From Phymatolithon calcareum (taxonomy: Eukaryota; Rhodophyta; Florideophyceae; Hapalidiales): DNA of 64,000 bases. Positions 34,004 to 46,733 of the stretch are shown here, one piece after another. The stretch is from NCBI GenBank assembly GCA_977006965.1, contig OZ345356.1, positions 1 through 64,000 on the forward strand, in the 5' to 3' direction. Within the stretch, counting starts at the first letter, position 1. Each line of letters begins with the position of its first letter. Position numbers and translations under genes: made by a program. Below the pieces are notes generated by a model. That model was given only the letters and a program-made list of their open reading frames with translations. It was not told where the DNA came from and made no database searches.

Positions 34004-34848
34004 CTAGCTATGGAGAAGAATTCTTCGGATACAAGTTTCAGTTTGCCTAACCCACTTCATCGAAAATCCATTAACGTTTGCTAATGAAGCCTGATTAAAG
34101 CCTTGCAAAGACTCTCTTTTGTCATTTCGAAGTTCAAAGGCATTATCCCATGTGGTCTTCGTCCACCCACAACTATCACTCGATTTGGATGAAAGCAGAG
34201 CGTCAAGATTGTTACTGATGAGGACTGCACACTTCACTTCACAGGCCGCGCGCTCGTTTTGATACTGGAAAGGTATGAAGACCACAAATGCGCACAACTC
34301 CATAGAATACATTGCATCTCGTCGATCGGGAAAAATAATCAAAATAGACCAAAATCGCTTGAATCCTCTTAAGCAGCCCGAATTCGAGCCCCTCCAGCAT
34401 GGTCAGTCCACTCAATCGAATTTTCTCTGCGATAGAATAATTTCCTCCATGAGAATATCCACGTACCCATTTGTCATTGTCAGAGTCAGCACAGTCACAT
34501 GGTAGTGGCAGCACTGCGGAGTTAGTGGCCGTTAAGTCGATGATTGACTCGTCAGACAACACTCCAGGATCAACAGCACTTGAAAAATTGCCTGATTCAT
34601 GAGAGATAAATGGAGACATGGCAGGAGTACTTGTCGTCTTCACTTTGCGTCAGGGAGGTGTACAACCCCGCCAGGATGCTCATTTTTGCGAGCTTTCCCG
34701 ATAATGCCGCTGGTGGGACGTAACCTTCTATCCAATAAGAATAGATCTGAATAATCGACTTCATCCAATCGCATACCATCTGCAGAGCTCCTGAAAATTC
34801 AACAACAATCAGCTGCGTACACCTATGTCCCATTTTAGGATGTGACAT
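34004..34848 (-). pseudogene. decayed reading frame, unknown
   Basis: Three overlapping minus-strand frames (34848-34597, 34643-34239, 34342-34004) follow each other and look like one gene broken by two frameshifts. The beginning (MSHPKMGHRCTQLIVVEF) looks coding. No motif was recognised. Confidence 0.3.
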
Positions 34849-36368
34849 GGTGCGCGCGAAAGGGTTAAGGACGACATAATTTCGTGCAAGTATTAATTTC
34901 TTTGAGATGCTGAGTTTGGACCGTTAATTCCTCCCGAATAGATTTCCTCGTCCTTCATGTCATCTACTCCAAGGAAACACACGTAACGAATCTTCACTGT
35001 CGTCGTCTTCTCCATTCACACATTTTTCGTTCGGATGTCGGCTAAAATCTGCTATGTGTTACGAATACCGGAGAACGTCAATCGTCGAACTAAACATCAC
35101 GTTGTATACAGACGGACGAACGGTGCAGCACATTTCGTCCTGCCCCAAGAAATGGGAAGCCAGTAGTTGGAAATCAAAAAGGGAACAGTCCGTGGGTTTA
35201 GATTCAACTTAATTTCCTAAATAGCGTTAGCAGGGATGATAACCGGGTACAATCGAGAGACTTCAGCTTTCGCTCCACCAAGAGTGCGAGTTGCGGAAAT
35301 ATTTAAAACATTACCCCATGACGCAAAATTACCCTGCTCTGTACTGAATGGGCCGCGGAAAATGCTCTCAGTCTGCAAAGAGCGCTGCTATAAGCGGGAA
35401 ACTTCTGCTGACAAATCAAAAAACTGGAGCAGCAAAGCAGCGTGTGACTGGAGAAGTCCCTGGATGTCTTGAGGTAAAATTGAAGTGTCTACGAAGGGCG
35501 GGAAGGTCTGGTACCGATTTCTTGTAGACGGTTTCCAAGGGAGGGCATGCGAAGTGGACTTGGCGCAATGTATGGGCAGGAAGATATGCCCATCTAAAGC
35601 TGGTGGAATTTTTACTACTGTGCGTCGTGTCTGGGCTGTTATTTTGCAGCCAGAGTGATCTGATGAAGCTCCGTGCATCTTTGATCTCCACGAGTGGACC
35701 GCGAGCGCTGATGACACTGTCGTAGAACAAGGCTTCCGGGCACTTGAGCCTTCTCCTGGAAACACCCTGTGCATGCTTCCATGAGAAAAATTATTCATTA
35801 TATAGTGCTAAAAGTATTTGTAGGGGGTTCAAGGATGTAATCTCACGACCACGACCACGCTCTAGGTCCTGAACTATTCTGTCACTGAGCTTCAATGTTA
35901 TATGTCCTAGCACTAGTTTTAGATCATAGGTGCCTTAATTATGTATCTACGCTACAATGAGGGCTTTTCTATCGATATGTGCCCTTGCACCCGAAATGTC
36001 TTTTCAGGCCAAGCTATAAAAGCCAAAATAAAATCTATGAGACAATTTCACCTGTGATTCGGAAGAAAAGTTGGATTAGCCTATGCTTTCCGTCACAAGG
36101 ACACCAGCGCAATGGTAAAATCGCACGAAAAGCGGCGAAGGCGCCATAGATTTGACGATTTCCCAAACCCTATGCGCGACGGGATTCGCCTCATAAATGC
36201 TACTTCTCCAGTCAGAAGGATTTCTTCAGCCTTAATGGAATTTCAGGAAATTATCGTACCTCTGTAAGAGGGCGACACAGTCCAGCAGGCCATAAGAGAA
36301 GATTAATTACTTCTAAGAAGTCAGACTCCAACTAAGTAGGAAATTGCATAGATATACCAGCGAACGAT
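34849..36368. other. no supported gene
   Basis: 35230-35660 is open on both strands in patches: plus 35236-35472, continuing past an in-frame TGA; minus 35798-35388. It may be a relic, but strand and identity are unclear. Confidence 0.3.
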
Positions 36369-39300
36369 ATGCTACCGAGCACGGGATGCGAGCCGCATCA
36401 TAGAGGAGACTTCTATGATCCATATTCTCCTTTTGACCCGATGGACAGTGCTTATTTTCCGGACATGGGAATCAATGAGACGAAGATGATCTTGCAGTCA
36501 CTTTAATAGAAACATTTCTGGGAAGCTTCAATTCTGACGATACCATTGACCATTTTTCGGACGAACCTGTTGATATTGCTGAGCCAGATACGGATAGCTG
36601 CGCTCAAGATGATACGGATTAATGGATACGCCCTGCTGCATAGCAACAAGCTATCTTCCGCTCGGTCAAAATCTCCCAATAGCTCGTGCTTTGGACGCTA
36701 CAATCGACCAACGGAAGCCTAAAGCTAACTAAGCTGCAGTATCAGGCTATACGAAACATTGTTGAAACTGTTTCGAGCGAAGGGCCTTTAGCGTGGAATA
36801 AATGTGTTGAAATATCGCGTACTGCACCATCTACGAATCACAAGGAGCAGAGTACTTGTCTCACTCATATCAGCGCCTGCTAAGACATACTTTGGCTCCG
36901 ACACTGGACCTGTTGGGAAATGATGATTTCTGCCGTCGAAATTTCTGAATCGTATAATCGTCATTCGTCTAATCATGATCTCTACCGTATGACACATTCG
37001 TTTCTGGCCGCATCCGTGTTGCTCTTTTTATTTTTAGCTTAGATACTTTGAATCGCTCTCTCATGTTGTATTTCTCCACGTGGAATTACGATCACCCCGC
37101 GAGATTTTCTAAGGTATATGTCATTGAGCCCTTGCATCTTCCGGGGACAGACTCTTCGTCTCCTTAACAAAAACCTTTGCCTGAAGAAAAGCACACACAC
37201 TCAGAACTCCTTACCCCCTCACATACAGACTGTAGTTACTACGAATGTTGGTCAATAGCTCACAAAGTATTCTCGTGGCTCATCGAAAGCGGGCGTAAGG
37301 GCCAGGACGTCCTCATACGTGCAGAGACTTCAGTTCCAGGTGCAAACTATTCCACTCAGTCAGTACGCGAGATCTGATGTGGCAACGGGTCCTTTGTGGA
37401 ATCAGATGAAAAACAGGTCTATGTCTAGAAGAATGACACTTAGAAATTCGACAACGATTTTGACTTCGGAGTGTGTTGACATTTGGCCTCTTGTTGCTGC
37501 CCGTCGTTAGATACACGGTTCTCGGAATGCACTTGCAGTGGATTTCGTGCAATCGGAAGAGTTCTAAACTGCTGAATTTGGTGACGAAATATGCGTTAAT
37601 GTAGTCAATGAAAGTCAGGAGCTTGCGGAACGCCTTCATCGTCGTTTTGGAAGCCTCCCTCCCTTCTTTGATTGGTACAGTCGTCCATACGTGGACTGTT
37701 CATGACGGGAAGTGGAGAGATGATGCTTTAATCGAAGAAAGCATTATCCAGACCATATATCCACGCGAAGTTGAGATTAGCAAATTGTTCGCATTTGTAT
37801 CTTATACATCCCCCAGTTACAATCGTTGTTCCAGAAGCTCCGGTTGAAACCGCGTCTCTTCCCGCTGCCATCGCACGATCGGCTTCACCAGGCTCCTTCT
37901 TCGTCCAACAGTCGATCAAAAAAGAACTTCGTGCCAGGGAGAATATTTCAGGCATTGAAGGTGCGACGAGCGGCTCTAATAGATAGAAATGCACAAATGC
38001 AAAAAGCTTGGGAGAATTAGACAAAACATTTGCCCAAACCAGGCAATTTGGAGTGTATGCTAAAGCCGAGTCATCGAAATGTTTCATCATCGCAGGAGCC
38101 CCTTACATTGCTTACTGAGGCCGATCGCGAATCAAGGATATGTGTTTTGAGCAAATTCTGGACCGATAATGAAGAGAGAAGTATACACATCTTCTTTTTA
38201 CCCGGAATCACTGACCTTCAGCCTGCAGTTGACAATCCTATTTCTACGCCTGAACTGATGCGGCAGTACTGCGCGTCACTGTTTTCACAATCTCTGTGCG
38301 ACGCCAGCAAAACATAGCCGTCCGCGCGGTATGCACAAGACTGTTCCAGTCAGTATTGTCCGCATGTTTAAAACACGGGAGCCGTACTTTATCTACAGAT
38401 TTGCGTTATTCTGGATGGATTTGAGGTCCGAAGAGGTAAATCCGCTTCTGGTGACGGATTCTACCTGATATGTCTTGATCTCCCACCAGATATTCTCCTC
38501 AAGGTGTTCGTGTTACACGTCTTATTCCAACGGGCGTAGGCGACCACGTGGCTCTAGAGCATATCCTTTTCGACATTGTGATATTCCAGCAATTAACTGT
38601 TTTATAGATGTTCTTAGCCACAAACAATCCGCCTTCAGTCAACTGTGTCCATTCTTTTGCTGATTTTCTAACCTATTGGGAAGTCTATATGCCCAAAGAG
38701 GTGTTCAAGGCTTCTCTTAACACACTCAGAGAGGTTTCTATCTACAAATTGTTGCATTTCGAGACTTAAAATACGCAAGCAGAAACACTTCATCTCTTAG
38801 GCATAAATCACAAACCGTCACAAACTGCCTTAGTTCTTACCAAGTTTCGCGACGCCATTTTTAATACAAGGACAAGTATTCCGCGAATATCTTCAGGAAT
38901 TCCTGTCGTTCCCCACCATTTTGATCCCTTTATGGGGTGCTTTGTAGCAACTGACCATTTGTTAACAGGACACCTTCGCGAATGCATATCGCTTGTTCTC
39001 AAAATACTTCCTTCTGGAAACTACAAAACTGTATACAAACAACTTATGTTCAGCTATCTTCAGGAGCTAGGCCTGTCCTACAGAACCGTCTTTTTGACCA
39101 CGCTAAATGAGCGCTCTTTTCAATGTCCAGGACAGATATCTACGCTTTATTGCTTGTTGCGAAGACGGGTTTTCGTATTTGATACCGCCTCGAGAACACG
39201 TGCGTCGGACGACTCACACAAATATCCCTCAATAATAAGTGTTTCGAGGCATTGAAATTTGTAGGCTCTTGTACGAGATTGATATCAGCACTGTGCTACA

Positions 39301-40228
39301 AAAAAAGATGCATGGTGATTGCATTGTGGATATTCAAATATTCCATCACGAAAACGGAAAAAAACTGAGCTACGAATGTTGCAGCAAATGATAGCTTTCC
39401 ATCTCGGAAAAGTGGTTCAGATTTTTAGGATGGCAGACAGTAATGTTCTGCTCATTGAAGACCCTAGATGTTCTTGCGAACGAATATAGGAACTGAGCAA
39501 AGAACACAGGGAAACATTTATCTCAATGAAAAATGTTGACCAGCTGAATATTCACTGCTTACGAGAGCTGGTAAGCTGTACACTTCCAATGATAGGGTAT
39601 ATTACTCATGTCGGGGAGTTGGTGCTGTGGAAGACACACCAAACACTCAAGAGCTAGTGTGCAGTCCAACAACAAGGACAAAGAGATACATTTAATACGC
39701 TCAGATAAATTCACTGACTGGGCAGCTCCTCTAACTGTGCTTTCTCCTGATTCTTTTGAAGGATCTGACATAACCCTTCTTGGACGCTTTCGCGTTCTGG
39801 CTAGACGCGAGCCTATTTATATATTGCAAGGGAATATCAATAACGAACATAGAGCTCAAGTCAATCAGGCTTGTCGACAGGACGGATGCTCATTCATCGA
39901 GCTCTAAACCCAAGGAAGAATTGTTTTGTGTACATCAGCTATTTATAGAGCTGATCGTCAGCTCTGGAGAATGACAGGGCCTCAAAAAATACTCCAAGAG
40001 CTGTGCCCAGAGAAATACCCTGTTGACGCTCTTCATGACTGGCTACGAGAGGCATACCATTTTGACTTTAGCAGCATCGTTGTGCGAATCTCTGATTCAG
40101 CCTCATTAAAAAACTACAATCTACAAGAGAGAATGTTATTCAAGATCTATGATATCTACCGTACGACCCAGAGTTCCATTACCCTCATTTGGTCCAAGTC
40201 AGCAGCGCGGGCAGAATTGAAAGTTTAG
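36369..40228 (+). pseudogene. large decayed gene, possibly a transposase of unknown class
   Basis: The first ATG at 36369 starts MLPSTGCEPHHRGDFYDPYS. Coding-like pieces then follow on the plus strand in changing frames: an acidic stretch (DEPVDIAEPDTDSCAQDD, ~36560), 36686-36883, 37771-37986, 38030-38317, a long frame at 38500-39255 with a few stops (RLIPTGVGDHVALEHILFD; FDPFMGCFVATDHLLTGHL), and 39926-40228. The size (~3.9 kb) and acidic N-terminus would fit a large transposon protein such as the KDZ or Plavaka type, but I see no diagnostic catalytic motif. Identity unknown. Confidence 0.3.
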
Positions 40229-41490
40229 AACATACTATTAGACTCTCTGTATGGTGCATCCTGCTATTCTGCTCATACGACGCATAGCGGGTCTTCAAGA
40301 ATGCATGTTGTCGTCCCCCTTGCCAAATGGTAGGCCCAAAATGCACAAGTGAAAGCAAATTTATAAAGCAGCTCAGTCCATGGTCATCGGCCTCATCACC
40401 TTCGATGACGGAGATGCTATCAGTAGTTGCGACGATGAGCTAAACTAGAGAAAGTATTCTACGCAATAAACTTTCGTGTCGCATAGAGTGCACTGGGAAA
40501 CGGATGAGTAGAAGGTTCGGCTAGGGTGAGTATGATAGTATATTTTGCTACAGCATGTGCGGGTAATTATGGGATTTTTTCAGTAATTTAAAAGAAACAA
40601 TATCCATTTCTCGTCAAATGCAAAATATATTTGATAGACATAGATGCTACAGCATTGCGCACATGCTGACATCCAAAAAGTTTGCGGTGCTATTATTTTA
40701 CACTTTTTATGTAACAAAAACGAAATTGCTATTTTAGGCCGCAATGTGAGTAATAGTGGGATGAAATTTCTACTACATTTTTTGACATATGCACGAAAGT
40801 GCACAGCACAGAAGACTGGTGCATCCTAACAACCGTACATCGAGCGATGTGCTGTGCACGCATCTAGTTTTTCTGCGCCTCTGGTTATGTGGAGATTGCG
40901 CTATTTGAGTGCACTAGAGTGGAGGAGGTATCGTTATGAAGAGGATCACAGCTCCCGCCCATTTTCGAATTTATGAGCGAAAATATGCATGGCGGTAGAA
41001 TAAGTCACGTAGAATGCGCTGGATCCATTTTAAGCAATCAGGTGTCAAACGTTTTGGCACAATTCTCAATAGAAGGCCGAAAATAAATGGTTTTTGAAGT
41101 ACTAAAACTCTCAAATTAGGAATCCATTTTACTTTTATGATACAAATTCCATTTCCCAAGATTAGCCGCACACCCCATTAATTGCCACACTCACTGTATG
41201 GGTGAGTATTAGATTTGGCCAGGGCTGGAAAATTAGCGTACTTTTACCTCTTTGGTTGTCATTTAGCAAATTTCTTTATTTATATCATCATAGTGGAATT
41301 TTGGGTCTCCAATGAAAAGTAGCATCGTTTCAAAACGCAGCGAGTAGAATTTGTGATGAAATATGTATGATGCACTACACGTGTATATTTTTTCGATCTT
41401 TTTTCTAACGCCAGAACTAAAAAACGTTTCCTGCACGATTTGACCAAATCGATAGTTTAATTATAGTCCGATTGGTTTATCATAAGTATT
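40229..41490. other. AT-rich, no supported gene
   Basis: Short frames only. Nothing recognisable. Confidence 0.4.
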
Positions 41491-41496
41491 ACAATG

Positions 41497-41559
41497 TGAC
41501 TCAGCGGTCAAGAGAAAAATTCATGTGTAAAACTTATGATAAGGTCCGGGGTCGATTCC
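41497..41559 (+). other. pol III-type A/B box pair, possible tRNA-derived SINE head
   Basis: TGACTCAGCGGTCA (41497-41510) resembles an A box and GGTCGATTCC (41550-41559) a B box, 40 bp apart. The flanks do not pair as an acceptor stem and the anticodon arm is poor, so it is not a functional tRNA gene. Confidence 0.3.
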
Positions 41560-41795
41560 GAGTGAAGTCTGATACAAGGAAAAATGTGATTGTCTGATTC
41601 AAATGGCCTCTTATTGGGTGATAGTAATCAATCAAACAAGTGTTAATTGGTTGACGTATGGTAAAGTCCCACTGGCTAATCAAATCCATTCTTTCGAATC
41701 AGATTTGGCAAGCAATGGCCACAGCATGAGAACCGATTGGTTGAAAGAAGATCAGGTTGATTGACTGAAACTGTGCCATAATTGCTGCAATGATC

Positions 41796-41806
41796 TATAT
41801 AAAAGG
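41796..41806 (+). promoter_or_regulatory. TATA box with upstream CCAAT-type elements
   Basis: TATATAAAAGG. ATTGG (inverted CCAAT) occurs upstream near 41473, 41650 and 41735. It lies 570 bp before the ORF at 42379; a donor-like AGTAAGT near 41861 could start a leader intron. Confidence 0.5.
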
Positions 41807-42378
41807 TAGCTGAGGGGTTAGTTGATGGTAGCGTACGCGAGCGTAAAGCGTTAAAAAAAAGTAAGTTAAAAAGAACGAAAACTCAACTTTCGCGAAGCCC
41901 GAACACTGACGCTAGCGTTTCCCCTTCTTCAGAGGCAAGGCTATATCCGCGTAGCTTAGAGCCTATAAGTCTTGATTCGAGCTTGCGATCTGGAAAAGGA
42001 CAAAGGAAAGAGTGAGGTGGTAGAAGTTAGATTAGAATTAGAGTACTGTTGCATTCTATAATTTCTTCGTTCTATAACGCCTATCAGCGGAAATGAGCGT
42101 CTCTGCTGTACATCAGAGACGGGATGAAAGCTCGGATAGAGCAATGGAGTCTACTATAATCTAATCTCCGACACCGGAGTCCAAACTAATACTATCTAAG
42201 TCTACTGTAAGTTTACTGTAGTGTAAAGTAGAATTAAGTGTAAGTATTTCAGAAGTAGACACAAGTTTACAGTGACTGGGCAAGCGAAGGACTAAGCAGG
42301 AGCCCTATCGGGTCGGAGCGAGCAAGTGACTTACCCTAAACCGACAGCAGTGACGTCCAATCAGCGACGAGTAGCGGT

Positions 42379-42795
42379 TTGAGCCATAAACAGAACTTAG
42401 AGCGCTGGAGGGAGAAAGGAAAAAAAATTAAAAGCGAAACAAGTCGCATTGAGAAGAAAACGGGGAAACTTCAACCTCGTACAAATACGGCTGAGCAAGG
42501 AAAGGTGCATAGAGCCCCGAAAAAAGCTAAGAATAAGAAATCTAAATTCCCTAATACTTGTGTTATTTGCATTACACCGGGGAAAAATTATTCAGTTAAT
42601 AGCTTTGATCAGAGGATTGCACATTCAGAGATCAAGTCGCACGAGAAGAAGAAGTTGGAGCGAGATATTCCACTTCACGGATGTACTTTGTGTGTAATTG
42701 CGAAGTTGCAGGATCACGCCCAACGCATTGACCACTTCAAGGGCAACCGTCCTTCTCGAAACATTCGAGCTCTCAATCGTCATAACAATAATTAG
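42379..42795 (+). CDS. small basic protein, 138 aa, Cys/His-rich
   Basis: Intact ATG-to-stop frame. The N-terminal half is very lysine-rich (KKAKNKKSK). The C-terminal half has paired cysteines and histidines in a zinc-binding-like order: CVIC, then two His, CTLC, then two His. No family is recognised; a DNA- or RNA-binding role would be guesswork. The good TATA box at 41796 and the absence of lesions in an otherwise decayed region support a real gene. Confidence 0.45.
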   Translation: MSHKQNLERWREKGKKIKSETSRIEKKTGKLQPRTNTAEQGKVHRAPKKAKNKKSKFPNTCVICITPGKNYSVNSFDQRIAHSEIKSHEKKKLERDIPLHGCTLCVIAKLQDHAQRIDHFKGNRPSRNIRALNRHNNN

Positions 42796-43125
42796 ATATA
42801 GTTAACGAGTTGATACGAACTGGATTAAATTGGAATAGAATAGTTCAGTGGCTGTGTGATCTACTAAACGTACTTTGTGTGACTGTATGTCTCTTTGGCT
42901 TATAATTCTATTCTATATTGTTACGTGACACACGTGTGGGGGCTGTCTGATCGCTTCTAACGGAGTTCATTATAGCGTTCTTGCTGTAAGTAAAGCGGGA
43001 CTTCGTGAAACTTTTTGGACTTTGGCGCTACGTGCGGGCGCTACGTTCGGCCCAAATTTAAGGTTAAGACGGTACCGCAACACGTTTTTAAAAATAACGT
43101 TTTATGATAAATCATGGCATAGCGG
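42796..43125. other. no gene
   Basis: Intergenic. Nothing identified. Confidence 0.4.
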
Positions 43126-43244
43126 TTGCAAAATTTCACTTCGGTAGTTCGGAGCTATTTGAGAAGTTATTGCTCATTTCATGCGACTCGTCGCAGTACA
43201 ACGAACCGAAGTTACCCTCACTTCCGTCCATCATTCCTCAATGA

Positions 43245-45600
43245 TTACCCCTTCAATGTCCCTCTCGCCAACTCCCAAGCCCAATTCCTTTCCGAAGCGC
43301 CATTCTTCATAGACGCAAAGTACAGCCCCGCAAATGTTCCAAGAAACCGTAGTGCATGCGCCGCTATGGGGAACACTTCCATAGTGTACGTACTGGCGAC
43401 AAACCCGTCAACTACAATGTCCCCATACAACGTTTGCGGGTTGTACAGCCCGTACTTCCACTCCCTCTGCACGCGTGTCACTCGCGTCGTACTTCCGTCC
43501 GCGCGTATCAAAACATCTTCAACTCTAACTTGCCCTGCCGCGACGAGCGCCGTCGGCATAAACAAAGTGCGGCTGCGTAAGCGAGAGGCCACCGTGCCGC
43601 GTGTGCAGCGTGATGAACTCGAACAGCGTGTCGCGTTCGCGGTGAGTGAATGCGAACATTGCGGAATACGAGTCGCGTCCGACGGAAACCTCATCGCCTG
43701 GCTGCAATTCATCCATGCGTTTTCGCTCCCCGGTGCGCAGGGTGACGGTCGCGGATGCCGGGAAGCACGACGCAGAGCTGTTCGACCTGCCTGGGCCAGT
43801 CTCTGCGCCAGTCCCGGTGGCGGTGCCATTGAACTGTGTGTTCGGAGCGACGACCGCGGCCGCGCATGTGGTTGGGGCGTTTCCGAACACGTCCGGCACG
43901 CCCACGGTGTCATTCATGGTCGGGTTGATCACGTTCATCAGTACCGATTCCTTCCTCAGGTGTCCGCACACCGTGACGGGGGCTCTGTGGCGTTTCTTCT
44001 ACCGAGCTGCAACATGCCGCAGTTGGCTGCATTGTTGTCAAAGGGTTGGAGTTTTTGCGCTGGATAGTAGAATATGAAATCCATGCACATTTCGCCCGCG
44101 GTGGCGATGCCGAATTTTGTGTCTGATGCTTTGCGCGTGTCGTAGATGCAGGTGGTGCTCAGTTGGTCGCCGGGGTTCATGACGCGTGGGGGGTTGATCT
44201 TTGTGAGCTGTTGGTGGTCGTTGGACCAGTATGAAATCTGGTGAAGGAATTTCACAGTGACAATTCAGAATTGTACATCCGGTTAGACGAAGGAAGATTG
44301 CATGTACGCTGTGGTGGAGGAAATGAATTAGATGCACTTACCGCATTGATGGTCTCGAGGAAGTTTCCGTTGCGGTCAAATCGGTTGGTGTAGATTGTCT
44401 TGCCCGTGGTGTGCACGTGCAAGAAACTTCCAAAAATATTAATGGGCTTCTTGAAGCGGTCTGTACAAACGGAAGGACAATTGCTCTGATACTTAAAATC
44501 GGTCTTGACAACGCGACCGCCAAGGGAAACTCAAGCAGCTCCGAGAGTTAAACTGCCCGCTTCTAACGGCCTACTCTTCGCAAAGAACATGCGAACACCG
44601 GAATTGTCCACAGCGTCCTTGAACAACTTGGGGTTGTCGTACTGTGTATTGAGCCTTAGAAAGCGATTCTTCTCCGTGATGACGAGATCGACACCGTCGG
44701 GAAGCACCCATCTTCCAATTCCGACCGCCCATGCAAATACAATACTATTGCAATCCATGTCACCGAGATCTCCCATACAATCGCCGGTCTTCAGGAATTT
44801 GTTAAACGCTTTCGAGCGCGGGCAGGCCGACACCACTAAACGATGCACCATATCCGGCCACGACTGCCGTTGAAGCACAGGCTCCGCCACAACCACGGTC
44901 AGATTTCCGCCTGGTGGTATATCCAGCTCTACAGACTTGCACGCATAGGTCGTCACCTTGTCTGCAGGAATGGTATACGCCGTGGCAAGAATGGTCTAAT
45001 TGGAGTCTACATTGCTCGGAAGCGGAACGTCACCTTATAGTACTTGGCAAGCTGCCGTCCTTATCGAACAGCGTGACTTGAGAACCGCCCCACTTTCAAC
45101 AATGGTATCCAAACCCTCCGACACCATACGCGTAAATGAGTTGCTGTGCACCGGAAGTAATGTTCCATTCTTGTTCTTCATGTTCTTGGATTCCGCGCTT
45201 CAACTCGACGGTGAGTGTACCCTCCGCCAGATCGCGGGAGCATGCGACCGACGTCAACAATCAGTCGTTCTTACATCTGTCCGCGTCCAGGTAGACACTG
45301 TGGACGGTGCCGTTCGTATCACCAAGGGGAAATGCGGCAAAATGGGATGTGACAGTCGGTGAGTTTGCACGCGTCAAGACGGCCAGCTTCGAACGTGACG
45401 CTTGCAATATCGGCGCCGATCATGCTACCGGACTTCGACTCGGAGACGCCAAATCCGCCCCATGCACCGCTGGTTGTGTTGCTCAGGGATGAAGACGTGA
45501 ATGGAGTTCCGCAAGCGAGCGTTCAATCTACGTTGTCAGCAACTTTCCATCACCTTCGGCACCGTTCACGTTGACCTTGAGATAATCGTGTACTTACGAA
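43245..45600 (-). pseudogene. DOMON / Cu type II monooxygenase / Hint gene, block B copy (broken)
   Basis: Fullest copy. DOMON-like at 45600-45050 (VNGAEGDGKLL, GVSES, MIGAD). Monooxygenase N half at 44956-44531: TTYACKSVELDIP; VHRLVVSAC, where the copper-A His-His is His-Arg; YDNP; DNSGVRMFFAKSRP. C half at ~44500-43970: FGSFLHVHTTG with the copper-B HxH, PGDQLSTTCIYDT, and GEMCMDF with the Met ligand. A linker is followed by Hint from Cys at 43767 (SASCFPASATVTLRTG, LQPGDEVSVG, TxxH as LSLTQPH), ending YGLYNPQTLYGDIVVDGFVA. Lesions: a frameshift after the HxH (~44400), one near 43980 after CGMLQLG, a 2-nt deletion near 43552, and stops in DOMON. Hint domains autoprocess proteins at the Cys; here processing would release the enzyme from the Hint tail. 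Confidence 0.82.
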
Positions 45601-45634
45601 AATAATTTCAAGAAAAGAGTTTACGCCCTCTATC

Positions 45635-46555
45635 CTACCTACATCTTCGTCTGCCAACAACACCGCCTTCTCCTTCCCTCGTTTCTTTTGGCCTGGACCA
45701 CTCCATCTGCAAATTAAGATGGTCATATCCGTGCTCATTACGTCGCTCAATACATCTAACAGCATCTGTGGCATTAACGAAAACAAATGTAAACCTTTTG
45801 ATCTCGCCAATTTCGCCAACCTGCTGATGAAAATATGCTTAATATTCAGGAAAACCTTGTACAGCTCCTCAAGATCGAAATCCGTTGTTCCGCTACTGAT
45901 ATTGCTAATCCGAACGGTTGCCGAATCGTCGCGGTTGTACATGCTCTCGCCGGTCCACAGGGCGGCGCTACCGCCGCGTTTCATAGGCGGCTAATACTTA
46001 CTCCTGCCACTATCGAAACCGGGACCGGTGACCTTGGCGCCAGCGCCTAGACAACCGCTTTTCTTCCCTTTTTTCTGGCCGGCCTCGACTGACGAGAACT
46101 GAGCCCAATTGGCCACACCAAACTTGCGTTCTTCCTGCCGACGACGAAAATGTTCCATCTTGAGTCGGCCCTGAATATTCTTTGTGGTCATTTTCGAAAA
46201 ACCGGACTCTTCCTTCTCTGCCTCGGCTGGTGGCCTCGTCGTTGTTGATAAGCTCCATGTGGATCTCGTCGATGGACACGGCGGAAATACTAGGCTCCAG
46301 ACCAGGACCGACGTTTGCACAGTCGCCACACTTCTTCTTCCAGTCCTTGCGCGAAGCGATAAACTTCAAGACTGTCTTCTTGACTTGCGAGTATTTCACG
46401 ACCGTGATTGTTTTTCGCAGATACCCGTCGGAGCTCATTCCGCAGTCGGTGATTGTCGACAATCATTATCATGCCGTCGACATTGTCACGATGAAGCGAG
46501 GAGGGATTCCGCCGATTGGTGTGCCGTTCATGTGGTCGCCCCAGCCGCTGGACAT
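45635..46555 (-). pseudogene. eIF3 subunit g-like relic, block B
   Basis: Translation initiation factor 3g normally has an N-terminal eIF3i-binding region, a zinc knuckle and a C-terminal RRM. Here: TITDCGMSSDGYLRKTITVV, IASRKDWKKKCGDCANVGPG, VSIDEIHMEL (46460-46240), then after a frameshift GFSKMTTKNIQGRLKMEHF (the knuckle region is degenerate), KY*PPMKRGG with an in-frame TAG at 45991-45993, and the RRM DDSATVRISNISSGTTDFDL...HGYDHLNLQMEWSRP after another shift. The probable start ATG is at 46555 (SSGWGDHMNG). It lies 180 bp from the end of the TPR gene. At least three lesions, so non-functional. Confidence 0.7.
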
Positions 46556-46733
46556 GCCACGCCATGCACCAGCGCTGCAGTCGCCATGGCGGTAACCTCT
46601 TTCCGTTCGAAAATTGGGCTAAGAAACGTATGATAGGCGATGAATCTTGTATTCCTTTCATTTACTGTCGTCGTCATGGAGCCTCTGGAGGGGTCAAAGT
46701 AACATGATACTCCATACAGTATGATATCCCTTC

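Noticed and set aside
41497-41570. functional tRNA gene
   Set aside because: A and B boxes are present, but the acceptor stem does not pair and the anticodon arm is poor.
43126-44067. 313-codon plus-strand ORF
   Set aside because: Antisense shadow of the Hint/monooxygenase gene, whose minus-strand motifs are unmistakable.
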